DNA of 64,000 bases from Ruminococcus bromii. Lineage in GTDB: Bacteria > Bacillota > Clostridia > Oscillospirales > Acutalibacteraceae. Positions 17,279 through 24,474 of this stretch are shown in pieces. The notes under the pieces were generated by a model. That model made no database searches, had not been told where the DNA came from, and saw only the letters and a program-made list of their open reading frames with translations. The stretch is taken from the NCBI RefSeq assembly GCF_002834225.1, contig NZ_NNSR01000026.1, positions 112,428 through 176,427 of the forward strand, read 5' to 3'. Position 1 is the stretch's first letter, and each line of letters begins with the position of its first letter. Both the position numbers and the translations under genes were made by a program.

Positions 17279-17298
17279 GGGGCGGATAAAACCGCCCC
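17279..17298. terminator. Hairpin downstream of pyrE
   Basis: GGGGCGG (17279-17285) pairs with CCGCCCC (17292-17298), 6 nt loop. The stem is strong but the following T-run is poor, so it may be a weak terminator or a 3' processing hairpin for pyrE. Confidence 0.5.
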
Positions 17299-17316
17299 GA
17301 CTGATTATTTATACGA

Positions 17317-17994
17317 TTATTCCTTCACACCGTACTGCTCATAATAAGCGTCAATAGCGGCTTTGAGCTTGTCATCAATAACAACCTTGCCCTTATATTC
17401 TTTGTTGTAAAGGTGTTCAACAACCTCAGCCATTGTTACGATTGCGGTTGTTTTAAGGCCGTACTTCTCTTCAATCTCGGAAAGTGCGCTCTTTGTACCC
17501 TTACCACGCTCCATACGGTCAACGGAAACGACAAGACCGATTGGGTTTACATCGCCCTGAGCCTTGATAATCGGGAGAGTTTCTTCAATTGATGTGCCTG
17601 CTGTTGTAACATCTTCGATGATAACAACCTTGTCACCGTCATTGATAGGACTGCCGAGAAGAATACCCTTGTCACCGTGATCCTTAACTTCTTTTCTGTT
17701 TGAGCAATAACGGATATCCTGACCGTATTTTTCGCTGATTGCGATAGTTGCGGCAACAGAAAGCGGAATGCCCTTGTATGCAGGTCCGAAAAGAACATCA
17801 AAACCAAGACCGAACTTGTTGTTGATAGCTTCTGCATAATACTGACCAAGACGGCGGAGCTGAGCGCCTGTTCTGTAGAAACCTGTGTTTACGAAGAAAG
17901 GAGTTTTTCTTCCGCTCTTTGTAACAAAATCGCCAAATTTGAGAACCTGACAATCAACCATAAATTCAATGAATTCCTTTTTGTAAGCTTCCAT
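17317..17994 (-). CDS. pyrE: Orotate phosphoribosyltransferase
   Basis: A 225 aa enzyme that joins orotate and PRPP to make OMP in pyrimidine synthesis. The PRPP-binding motif VVIIEDVTTAGTS (~residue 130) and the flexible-loop region CSNRKEVKDHGDKG are present. The frame runs up to 18030, but the ATG at 17994 (MEAYKKEF) has a GGAGGT ribosome site, so I start there. No other pyr gene is adjacent; the gene has its own promoter at 18074-18102 and an ~80 nt leader. Confidence 0.92.
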   Translation of the reverse strand: MEAYKKEFIEFMVDCQVLKFGDFVTKSGRKTPFFVNTGFYRTGAQLRRLGQYYAEAINNKFGLGFDVLFGPAYKGIPLSVAATIAISEKYGQDIRYCSNRKEVKDHGDKGILLGSPINDGDKVVIIEDVTTAGTSIEETLPIIKAQGDVNPIGLVVSVDRMERGKGTKSALSEIEEKYGLKTTAIVTMAEVVEHLYNKEYKGKVVIDDKLKAAIDAYYEQYGVKE

Positions 17995-18073
17995 CAATAA
18001 AACCTCCGATACAAAATAGCCTTCGGACAAACATCTGTAATATCCGACAGTTTTACATAATTCAACATTGTAA

Positions 18074-18102
18074 ATTCTACCACAATATCTTGTTTTTGTA
18101 AA
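18074..18102 (-). promoter_or_regulatory. pyrE promoter
   Basis: Minus strand TTTACA (18097-18102), 17 bp, TAGAAT (18074-18079). The leader contains a TCGGA..TCCGA inverted repeat (about 18028-18052); I see no PyrR-type binding loop that I could defend. Confidence 0.6.
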
Positions 18103-18207
18103 TGACAGTTACACAGCTGTAATCAATATGTAGTGCGTAGCCTTGCAAATCAAAAAATTTTTACATTTTTCTTTTTCGTTTTTGACTACCGTTTTAACTA
18201 TTTACGC

Positions 18208-18236
18208 TTGACTTTATAGAACAAGTGTTCTATAAT
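18208..18236 (+). promoter_or_regulatory. SOS promoter of dinB with LexA box in the spacer
   Basis: TTGACT (18208-18213), 17 bp spacer, TATAAT (18231-18236). The last 12 bases of the spacer are GAACAAGTGTTC (18219-18230), a perfect GAACNNNNGTTC LexA box extended to TAGAACAAGTGTTCTA. Binding would block RNA polymerase. Confidence 0.88.
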
Positions 18237-18242
18237 TAAATA

Positions 18243-18256
18243 AAAACAAATGTTCG
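18243..18256 (+). promoter_or_regulatory. LexA-like box 2 of dinB
   Basis: AAAACAAATGTTCG keeps one intact GTTCG half-site. It starts exactly 6 bases after the -10, as in uvrB, and its GTTCG end abuts the GAGGTG ribosome site of dinB. Confidence 0.6.
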
Positions 18257-18268
18257 AGGTGATGCGTT

Positions 18269-19543
18269 GTGAATATTAATTGTGCCGTTGACAAAAGCAA
18301 ATATAAAAAAGACAGGGTTATTCTTCACAGCGACTGCAACGGATTTTATGCGAGCGTTGAATGTTTGCATCATCCCGAAATCAGGAACAAACCTGTTGCC
18401 GTGAGCGGTGATGCGGAAAATCGGCACGGAATTATTCTTGCTAAAAATGAGATTGCGAAGAAGTACAATATAAAAACAGGCGAGGCAATCTGGCAGGCAA
18501 AGCAGAAATGTCCCGACCTCATAACCGTTCCTCCCCACTTTGATTTGTACAAGCGATTTTCAAAAATGGCAAGGAGAATTTACAGCGAATACACCGACAA
18601 AATCGAGCCGTTCGGACTTGACGAGGCATGGCTTGATGTTACCGACAATAAGAATATGAGCGGCAAAGAGATTGCACTCGAAATTAATCGCCGTATAAAG
18701 CAGGAACTCGGAATCACCGTAAGCATCGGAGTCAGCTTTAATAAAATTTTTGCCAAATTCGGAAGTGACTATAAAAAGCCTGACGCTATAACGGAAATCA
18801 CACGGGAAAATTACAGAGACATTGTGTGGAACTGTCCTGCAAAAGACCTTTTGTATGTTGGCAGAGCAACGGGCAGAAAGCTTGAATCTATCGGCATTTA
18901 TACGATTGGAGATATTGCAACTGCCGATGTTACGCTGTTGCGGTCATATCTTGGAAAATGGGGCGACCTGATTTACGGCTTTGCAAACGGATATGATTCT
19001 TCCCCTGTTGCCCATATGAACGAAAACAGCGAGGTAAAGTCAATCGGTAACTCAACCACAACTCCGAAAGATATGGTAACCTTTAACGATGTAAAACAGG
19101 TTATATTCGTTTTGTGTGACAGTGTTTGCAGAAGAATGCGTGAACAGGGATTTATGGCAAAAACGGTTTGTATTTATATTCGTGACAATGAACTGACGAC
19201 ATTAAAAAGACAGCATACAATGGAGGCACACACGAATCTTACAAAGAAAATTACAAAAGCCGCAACGGAACTTTTTATAAAAAGTTATAAAATGGAAAAG
19301 CCGCTGAGAAGTATCGGCGTAAGCGTCACAGATTTTATTCACGATGATCAGCCTCATCAAATAAGTTTTTTAGTTGATGAAAAGCGACTCATTCAGAATG
19401 AGCGGCTTGACAAAACACTTGATATGTTGAAAAAGCGATTCGGCAATTATGCTGTGCGCCCTGCGGTTCTGCTTAATGACAAGGAACTTTCGGATTTTAA
19501 TCCAAAAGAGGATCACACAATTCATCCTGTCGGATATTTATAA
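18269..19543 (+). CDS. dinB: Y-family DNA polymerase IV (DinB type)
   Basis: A 424 aa translesion polymerase. The palm carries the catalytic acids in ILHSDCNGFYASVE (metal Asp) and PFGLDEAWLDV (Asp-Glu pair); thumb HhH motif around VGRATGRKLESIGI; little-finger domain at ~250-370. The YASVE steric-gate region is typical. Starts at GTG with GAGGTG upstream. LexA boxes show SOS control. Its C-terminal tail is atypical and lacks the QLxLF beta-clamp peptide. It is followed by a small protein and an SPL-like radical SAM gene in the same direction, probably one operon. Confidence 0.92.
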   Translation: MNINCAVDKSKYKKDRVILHSDCNGFYASVECLHHPEIRNKPVAVSGDAENRHGIILAKNEIAKKYNIKTGEAIWQAKQKCPDLITVPPHFDLYKRFSKMARRIYSEYTDKIEPFGLDEAWLDVTDNKNMSGKEIALEINRRIKQELGITVSIGVSFNKIFAKFGSDYKKPDAITEITRENYRDIVWNCPAKDLLYVGRATGRKLESIGIYTIGDIATADVTLLRSYLGKWGDLIYGFANGYDSSPVAHMNENSEVKSIGNSTTTPKDMVTFNDVKQVIFVLCDSVCRRMREQGFMAKTVCIYIRDNELTTLKRQHTMEAHTNLTKKITKAATELFIKSYKMEKPLRSIGVSVTDFIHDDQPHQISFLVDEKRLIQNERLDKTLDMLKKRFGNYAVRPAVLLNDKELSDFNPKEDHTIHPVGYL

Positions 19544-19587
19544 TCAAATCGTGAGCGTTGCTCAAATTTGAAAAGAGGTAACAAGCT

Positions 19588-19821
19588 ATGAAAAAGTATG
19601 TTAAAGTTACTGCCACATTTGATTGTGACGGAGATCTTATTCCCGAATATATTGTGTGGGATGACGGAAGAAGATACCGCATTGACAGAATTTCCGATGT
19701 GCGGTATGCGGCGTCTCTCAAAGCAGGCGGTGCGGGAATACGCTACACCTGCCATATCCTCGGCAAAGAACGATATTTGTTTTTGGAGGAAAACAGGTGG
19801 TTTGTCGATGCCAAGCAATGA
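19588..19821 (+). CDS. Small protein in the dinB cassette (resembles DUF6504)
   Basis: A 77 aa, probably all-beta protein: PEYIVWDDGRRYRIDRISDV, then a GIRYTCHILGKERYLFLEENRW segment. The succession 'parent strand - WxxGRxYxIDRI - Y-core - RYLFLE..RWFV' resembles the small DUF6504-type proteins that accompany translesion polymerases in Actinobacteria, but this is pattern resemblance only. AGAGGTAACAAGCT precedes the ATG. It sits 44 bases after dinB and 12 before the radical SAM gene, and should share their SOS control. Function unknown; a lesion-bypass accessory role is inferred from position. Confidence 0.6.
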   Translation: MKKYVKVTATFDCDGDLIPEYIVWDDGRRYRIDRISDVRYAASLKAGGAGIRYTCHILGKERYLFLEENRWFVDAKQ

Positions 19822-19833
19822 GCGGAGGATTAT

Positions 19834-20706
19834 ATGCATAAGGTCAAAGCAAAAGGAATTTTGTCTGCCACAAACGGCATGAACATTTACAGAGGATGTC
19901 AACACGGATGCATTTATTGTGATGCACGCAGTAAATGCTATCAGATGAATCACCGATTTGAAGATATTGAGGTGAAAGAAAATGCCCCGGAATTGCTCGA
20001 AAACGCTTTAAAAAGAAAACGCAGAAAATGTATGATTGGAACGGGTGCGATGAGCGATCCGTACATTCCTCTTGAAAAAGAACTGAAACTGACACGAAGA
20101 TGTCTTGAAATAATCGACCGCTACGGATTCGGTGTAACCGTACATACAAAATCGGCATCTGTTATGAGGAATATTGACCTGCTTAAGAGCATAAACGATA
20201 AAAGCAAGGCTGTGTTGCAGATGACGCTTACAACGGCAGACGAAAGCCTTTGCAGAATAATTGAACCGAATGTTTCCGTTACTAAAGAAAGATTTGAAAC
20301 GCTCAAGGTATTTCACGAAAACGGTATTCCAAGTGTTGTGTGGTTTTCTCCGTTTTTACCGTTTATAAATGATACGAAAGAAAATATCGACGGACTTTTA
20401 AAGTATTGCATTGATGCAAAGGTTCGTGGAATAATATGCTTTGGAATAGGGCTTACTCTGCGTGACGGTGACAGAGAATATTTTTACAGCCGGCTTGACA
20501 GACACTTTCCGAATATGAAAGAACGGTACATTTATACATACGGAAATTTATATCAGCTTACAAGCAGTAACAATAATGTTTTGATGAACAGGATTTCAGA
20601 AGTTTGCAGAAAACACGGAATTATGTTCGGAGTTGAAAATGTGTTTTCATATTTGCATAAGTTTGAAAGCAAAACCGAACAGCTAAGTCTGTTTGACAGA
20701 ATATAG
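19834..20706 (+). CDS. SPL-like radical SAM protein (SplB/COG1533 type)
   Basis: A 290 aa radical SAM enzyme with the cluster motif IYRGCQHGCIYCDAR (CxxxCxxC, ~residue 24), followed by a TIM-barrel-like core with GTGAMSDPYIPLEK and VHTKSASV. The layout matches the spore photoproduct lyase-related group (Rv2578c type), whose members may repair or modify nucleic acid; a true SplB is longer and has an extra cysteine. Strong GGAGGATTAT site before the ATG. Last gene of the LexA-controlled dinB cassette, closed by a strong terminator. The substrate is unknown; a lesion is the obvious guess. Confidence 0.8.
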   Translation: MHKVKAKGILSATNGMNIYRGCQHGCIYCDARSKCYQMNHRFEDIEVKENAPELLENALKRKRRKCMIGTGAMSDPYIPLEKELKLTRRCLEIIDRYGFGVTVHTKSASVMRNIDLLKSINDKSKAVLQMTLTTADESLCRIIEPNVSVTKERFETLKVFHENGIPSVVWFSPFLPFINDTKENIDGLLKYCIDAKVRGIICFGIGLTLRDGDREYFYSRLDRHFPNMKERYIYTYGNLYQLTSSNNNVLMNRISEVCRKHGIMFGVENVFSYLHKFESKTEQLSLFDRI

Positions 20707-20715
20707 GCAAAACAA

Positions 20716-20754
20716 AAAGATATACGGCAGAAATTTTACCGTATATCTTTTTTT
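20716..20754 (+). terminator. Terminator of the dinB cassette
   Basis: A perfect 12 bp stem AAAGATATACGG / CCGTATATCTTT with an 11 nt loop and T7 run. Confidence 0.9.
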
Positions 20755-20767
20755 GCTTTTAAGATAT

Positions 20768-21274
20768 TTACTGTTTTACAAATGTGATTTCGTAGTCGTT
20801 ATATTTAAGCACAACAGCAGTGATTTTACCGTTGCTTTGCTTGAGTGCGGCTGCAGTATTTGTTCCGTTGTCAAATGACAAATTAACTTTGTCCGAAGCT
20901 GACACGGTATATTTTCCGCTGTGAGTTCCGTCATCCGGACTTCCCGGCGAAAGCCATAAAGTAAAAGTGCCGTCATCGGAAAATGACATAGAACCCTGAT
21001 AAGCGCTGTAATTTGTGTTGTAAACCTCACTCATTTCAACCTCATCACCGCTCGCATTCTTAGCACCTTCGGGAATCCATGCAGATGAGGTAAGCTCGGC
21101 GGTTACTGACGGTGAAAGCACATTAACGGCAACGATTGCCGCAATGATAAATATGCAGGCGGCAATAACCGATGAAACGATTGCTGTTGTTTTCTTTTTC
21201 TTATTCTTCTTTTTTACAGCCCTGTTAGCCTCAAATTTTGCGTAATCAGGCTTTTTTACAGATTTTCTGCTCAT
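20768..21274 (-). CDS. Membrane-anchored extracellular beta-domain protein
   Basis: A 168 aa protein: basic cytoplasmic tail (KKPDYAKFEANRAVKKKNKKKK), one transmembrane helix (~30-54), then an extracellular ~110 aa beta domain with a lipocalin-like pattern (SFSDDGTFTLWLS ... GKYTVSASDKVNLSF). Similar in layout and sequence to the next gene upstream, of which it is probably a paralogue. No enzyme motif. It is co-directional with the three membrane genes upstream, probably one operon; an envelope or surface role is inferred. Confidence 0.6.
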   Translation of the reverse strand: MSRKSVKKPDYAKFEANRAVKKKNKKKKTTAIVSSVIAACIFIIAAIVAVNVLSPSVTAELTSSAWIPEGAKNASGDEVEMSEVYNTNYSAYQGSMSFSDDGTFTLWLSPGSPDDGTHSGKYTVSASDKVNLSFDNGTNTAAALKQSNGKITAVVLKYNDYEITFVKQ

Positions 21275-21288
21275 ATTCTCACCGATAA

Positions 21289-21939
21289 TTACTTGAACGA
21301 TACAGTAATACCACCAAAGTTTACTGTAAATTCTTTAGGAACATTACCGTTCCACTCGGTTACGGCGGCAATTACATTCTTATCGTTTGAATATGTAATT
21401 ATTATGTTATCGCCCTCAACAATATACGCACCCGAATTTGCCGAGGTATTTGTAATACCGTCAATGAAAGTTCCGTCCTCGTTAAAAGTGAAGCCGCCGC
21501 CTGAATATGCCGAACCGAAAAGGTCCCTCAAAGATACCTCTTCGGATGAATTTTCATCTTTTGCATAATACGGAACGAGGGTGGCGCTGAACTTTGGCTT
21601 TTGCTCTTCACCGCTTATAGTAGGAACAACAATTTCACTGTCATTATCAGAAGATTCTGAAGTAAATCCCTGTTCTGTCGGCTCTTGAGAAGTCACACCT
21701 GATTCGGCTGCAGGCTGTGTGGGTTCGGACGCAGAATCAGAAATATTCTGTGTTGGGTCTGTATTAACAGCGGTTGTGGAAATAGCCGATGTCGGTACTG
21801 TTGTTGCAGAATTATCATTCTTACCTGAAAAATTCATAAACAGGATGACTGCACCGGCTATCAATGCAACAAGTACAACAGCACAAATAACTATTATCAA
21901 CGGTTTTTTTGAACTATTAGCAGCGTGTCTTCCGCTCAT
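21289..21939 (-). CDS. Membrane-anchored protein with Thr/Ser linker and beta domain
   Basis: A 216 aa protein with a short basic tail, a transmembrane helix (~14-34), a ~70 residue Ser/Thr/Glu/Gln-rich spacer and a C-terminal beta domain containing GGGFTFNEDGTFIDG and GAYIVEGDNIIITYS. The domain parallels that of the downstream gene (F.F.DDGTF / GKYTVS), so the pair looks duplicated. The linker suggests it spans a thick wall. The start overlaps the stop of the DUF624-like gene upstream by four bases (ATGA), a sign of translational coupling. Function unknown. Confidence 0.6.
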   Translation of the reverse strand: MSGRHAANSSKKPLIIVICAVVLVALIAGAVILFMNFSGKNDNSATTVPTSAISTTAVNTDPTQNISDSASEPTQPAAESGVTSQEPTEQGFTSESSDNDSEIVVPTISGEEQKPKFSATLVPYYAKDENSSEEVSLRDLFGSAYSGGGFTFNEDGTFIDGITNTSANSGAYIVEGDNIIITYSNDKNVIAAVTEWNGNVPKEFTVNFGGITVSFK

Positions 21940-22889
21940 TTTAAATTCTTCCTTTCTTCAGCTTCTTTTTTAAGTTTTATCAGATAGCTTCTTTTCATCA
22001 TTTTTCCGTGATAGAAAATAAATTCATCACCGTCAGCAGATTCGTCTATTTCAAGATCCGAATAATCTTCTGCAACAGGTTCTTCTTCGTCATCACGAAA
22101 TTGACCTTTGCGTCTGTTCTCCATTTTCTTATCAATTGTTTTGCTTTTTGAATCCCTATCAACAATCATTGAATACATATTCTTATAAACTGCAGAATTG
22201 ATTATAAAAGATAAAATTGACGGAACAATGAACAATGCAAGAACAATTGTGAAAATGATGAGCAGTACCGGAGTAAAGCTGCACATAAGCACGGTTGAGC
22301 AAACAAGGAACAGAATCAAAATTCCAAATACTGCAAACAGATTATGTTTAAGCTCGCCGAATGTCATAAGTGCGCTGTTTTTATAAATATCTTTCATTGA
22401 AATGTCAAATGTGACCGTCATAGGAGATACATAAAAAAACATAAACAAAAAGAAAACAGCAATCAGAATACATAAAGCAAGAGGAACATAAAACATTCCG
22501 TTTTTTGAACCGAGTCCGAGATAAAGGACGATTGAATAATAGCTGATAAACACAGCGGCATACATAACGATTCCGTGAACAAGAAATCTGAGCCAGTTTT
22601 CTTTTATTCCTCCAATAAAATTCGGCAAAATATCAACATTTTCCTCTCCCCTTACCATATGGGAAGTAACCTGAGTAACGCCGGCATAAAACGGAAAAAG
22701 CGGAATCACCGTGAGAAAATAGATGAACATTGAGTTCAATCCGGTTAAGATGTTTATTAAATAGAAAATTCCGAATATAACTGCAAAAGGAACTGCAAAA
22801 AGCAGATTTGTGAACAAAAGTTTTGGTAAATTGTGAAACAATGACGAGAAAAATCCTGTCAAAGCTACAGCGTTCTTCTCTGATGCCAT
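21936..22889 (-). CDS. Polytopic membrane protein, DUF624/YesL-like
   Basis: About 317 aa with six hydrophobic segments and a long acidic, charged C-terminal tail ending in an EFIFYHGKMMKRSYLIKLKKEAEER motif. The LFHNLPKLLFTNLLFAVPF start and pattern of pairs of helices resemble YesL/DUF624 proteins, but the match is loose. The TTG at 22901 is in frame; the ATG at 22889 has GGAGG five bases away and is used here. It is followed by two surface-protein genes overlapping by coupling. Confidence 0.5.
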   Translation of the reverse strand: MASEKNAVALTGFFSSLFHNLPKLLFTNLLFAVPFAVIFGIFYLINILTGLNSMFIYFLTVIPLFPFYAGVTQVTSHMVRGEENVDILPNFIGGIKENWLRFLVHGIVMYAAVFISYYSIVLYLGLGSKNGMFYVPLALCILIAVFFLFMFFYVSPMTVTFDISMKDIYKNSALMTFGELKHNLFAVFGILILFLVCSTVLMCSFTPVLLIIFTIVLALFIVPSILSFIINSAVYKNMYSMIVDRDSKSKTIDKKMENRRKGQFRDDEEEPVAEDYSDLEIDESADGDEFIFYHGKMMKRSYLIKLKKEAEERKNLK

Positions 22890-22903
22890 AGCGCCCTCCA
22901 AAA

Positions 22904-23572
22904 TCAGAAATTAAATGTTCCGGAAAACAAGCACCATAATGCCGTGTCAAGCAAAGCTGAACAAAAAGTCATTATAAGTGCCGAAACAGATTTGGAACAA
23001 TAATCAATCACCTCATTTTTTAAAGAATTAACTTGATGAGAATGACCGATTAAGCTAAAGAACATCTGCTTTGAAATCACAAAAGCAGATGCAGACAGCT
23101 TTACGAGTGCAAGGCTGAACAAAAATGTTCCGGGAAGCACCACGAGCAGATAAAAGCCCGCACCCTTAAATGAATATGTAACCATAAGATAAGCCGCTGT
23201 CAGTCCGGTTCCAAAGCCTTTAAACGCCGAAACAAACGGTAAAAATGGGATTCCCCACGGTGCAAGTCCCAAAAGGAATACAACCGTGAGAAATATAAAA
23301 TCAGACGCAAAGCAGGCACAAAAAGTGCCGACAGCATTCTGTGCAAGTCTTGCATCAAGATTGGTTGTAAAAAGAAAATCAAGTGAATTAAGCATCTGAA
23401 AGTCGGCTTTTGAAGCATAAATCGAACCGAAAACAAGCCCTGCAAGAAATGCCGAAACAAAGATAAGCTCAACTGCATACCGTCTTATAAAATATCGAAC
23501 ATCTGACGGTGAAATTCCCTTTGGTCTGCGAAAAAAATAACGCTTTTTAAAAGAAAACACAATGCTTTTCAT
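22904..23572 (-). CDS. spoIIM: Stage II sporulation protein M family
   Basis: A 222 aa protein with five or six helices and the SpoIIM pattern FLLGLAPWGIPFLPFVSAFKGFGTGL. In Bacillus SpoIIM, with SpoIID and SpoIIP, removes septal peptidoglycan and drives engulfment of the forespore. The frame extends to 23620, but the ATG at 23572 (MKSIVFSFK) has an AGAGG site about ten bases upstream. It lies between proC and the DUF624-like gene; no spoIID or spoIIP is beside it. Confidence 0.8.
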   Translation of the reverse strand: MKSIVFSFKKRYFFRRPKGISPSDVRYFIRRYAVELIFVSAFLAGLVFGSIYASKADFQMLNSLDFLFTTNLDARLAQNAVGTFCACFASDFIFLTVVFLLGLAPWGIPFLPFVSAFKGFGTGLTAAYLMVTYSFKGAGFYLLVVLPGTFLFSLALVKLSASAFVISKQMFFSLIGHSHQVNSLKNEVIDYCSKSVSALIMTFCSALLDTALWCLFSGTFNF

Positions 23573-23645
23573 AAAACACATTCCTCTCGTTGGTTGTCCG
23601 TTAAAATATATGAGGAACATATCCGTTTTATGTTATTGGCAGGGA

Positions 23646-24446
23646 TTATTTACCAAGCTCCTCTGCCCTCTTTGTACAAGCGTCCATACCGTCAAGAACA
23701 GCCTCATAAAAGCCGTGTTCTTTAAGCTTATCCATTGCGGCAATTGTAGTGCCGCCTTTTGAACAAACTCTGTCAATAAGAGTTTCAACAGGTTCGCCGC
23801 TCTCACGAAGCATTGCTGCCGAGCCCTCAAGTGTTGCGCAAACAAGATTCATAGCCTTGTTATAGTCGATTCCGCAATTCTTTGCGTAGTCAGCCATAGC
23901 TTTGGCAAAAAGATAAATATATGCCGGACTGCTGCCGTTTACCGCAATGATTTCATTCATATGACTTTCGTCGATATATTCGCAAATGCCACTGCCTGCA
24001 AACATATTATAAACAATCTTTTTGTCATCTTCACTTATATTGTCAGACGGACAAAGTGCTGTTGCACCCTTTTTGAGCAAGAGAGGCGTATTAGGCATAA
24101 CCCTTACAACAGGGCAGTCACATTCAAGACCTTTTCTTACATATGCAATAGATATGCCTGCGGCAATTGATACCACGGTTTTGGCTGTTGTAATGCTGTT
24201 TTTGAGGGACTCAAGAACCTCGGGATAATTCTGCGGCTTGACTGCAAGAACAACAATTGAACTGTTCTTTGCTATTTCATCGGCAGATGTCATTACATTT
24301 GCACCCATATTTTTCATAGCGGCACACTTTTCTTCGCTTACATCAAAAGCATTGATAAAATCAGCCTTGCCATCGTTTTGTGCCATAAGACCTTTTATAA
24401 TGGCTGTTGCCATATTGCCTGCGCCTATGAAACCTATTTTTTTCAT
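23646..24446 (-). CDS. proC: Pyrroline-5-carboxylate reductase
   Basis: A 266 aa NADPH-dependent reductase making proline. Rossmann motif MKKIGFIGAGNMA at the start, MPNTP at ~120 and the C-terminal helical dimer domain with SPAYIYLFAKAM and GGTT. The long upstream frame is a read-through of the lysozyme gene end; the real start is the ATG at 24446, 28 bases after that gene's stop, with GAAGGT before it. Confidence 0.93.
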   Translation of the reverse strand: MKKIGFIGAGNMATAIIKGLMAQNDGKADFINAFDVSEEKCAAMKNMGANVMTSADEIAKNSSIVVLAVKPQNYPEVLESLKNSITTAKTVVSIAAGISIAYVRKGLECDCPVVRVMPNTPLLLKKGATALCPSDNISEDDKKIVYNMFAGSGICEYIDESHMNEIIAVNGSSPAYIYLFAKAMADYAKNCGIDYNKAMNLVCATLEGSAAMLRESGEPVETLIDRVCSKGGTTIAAMDKLKEHGFYEAVLDGMDACTKRAEELGK

Positions 24447-24474
24447 TTTAAGACCTTCTTTGCAAAAATTAATA

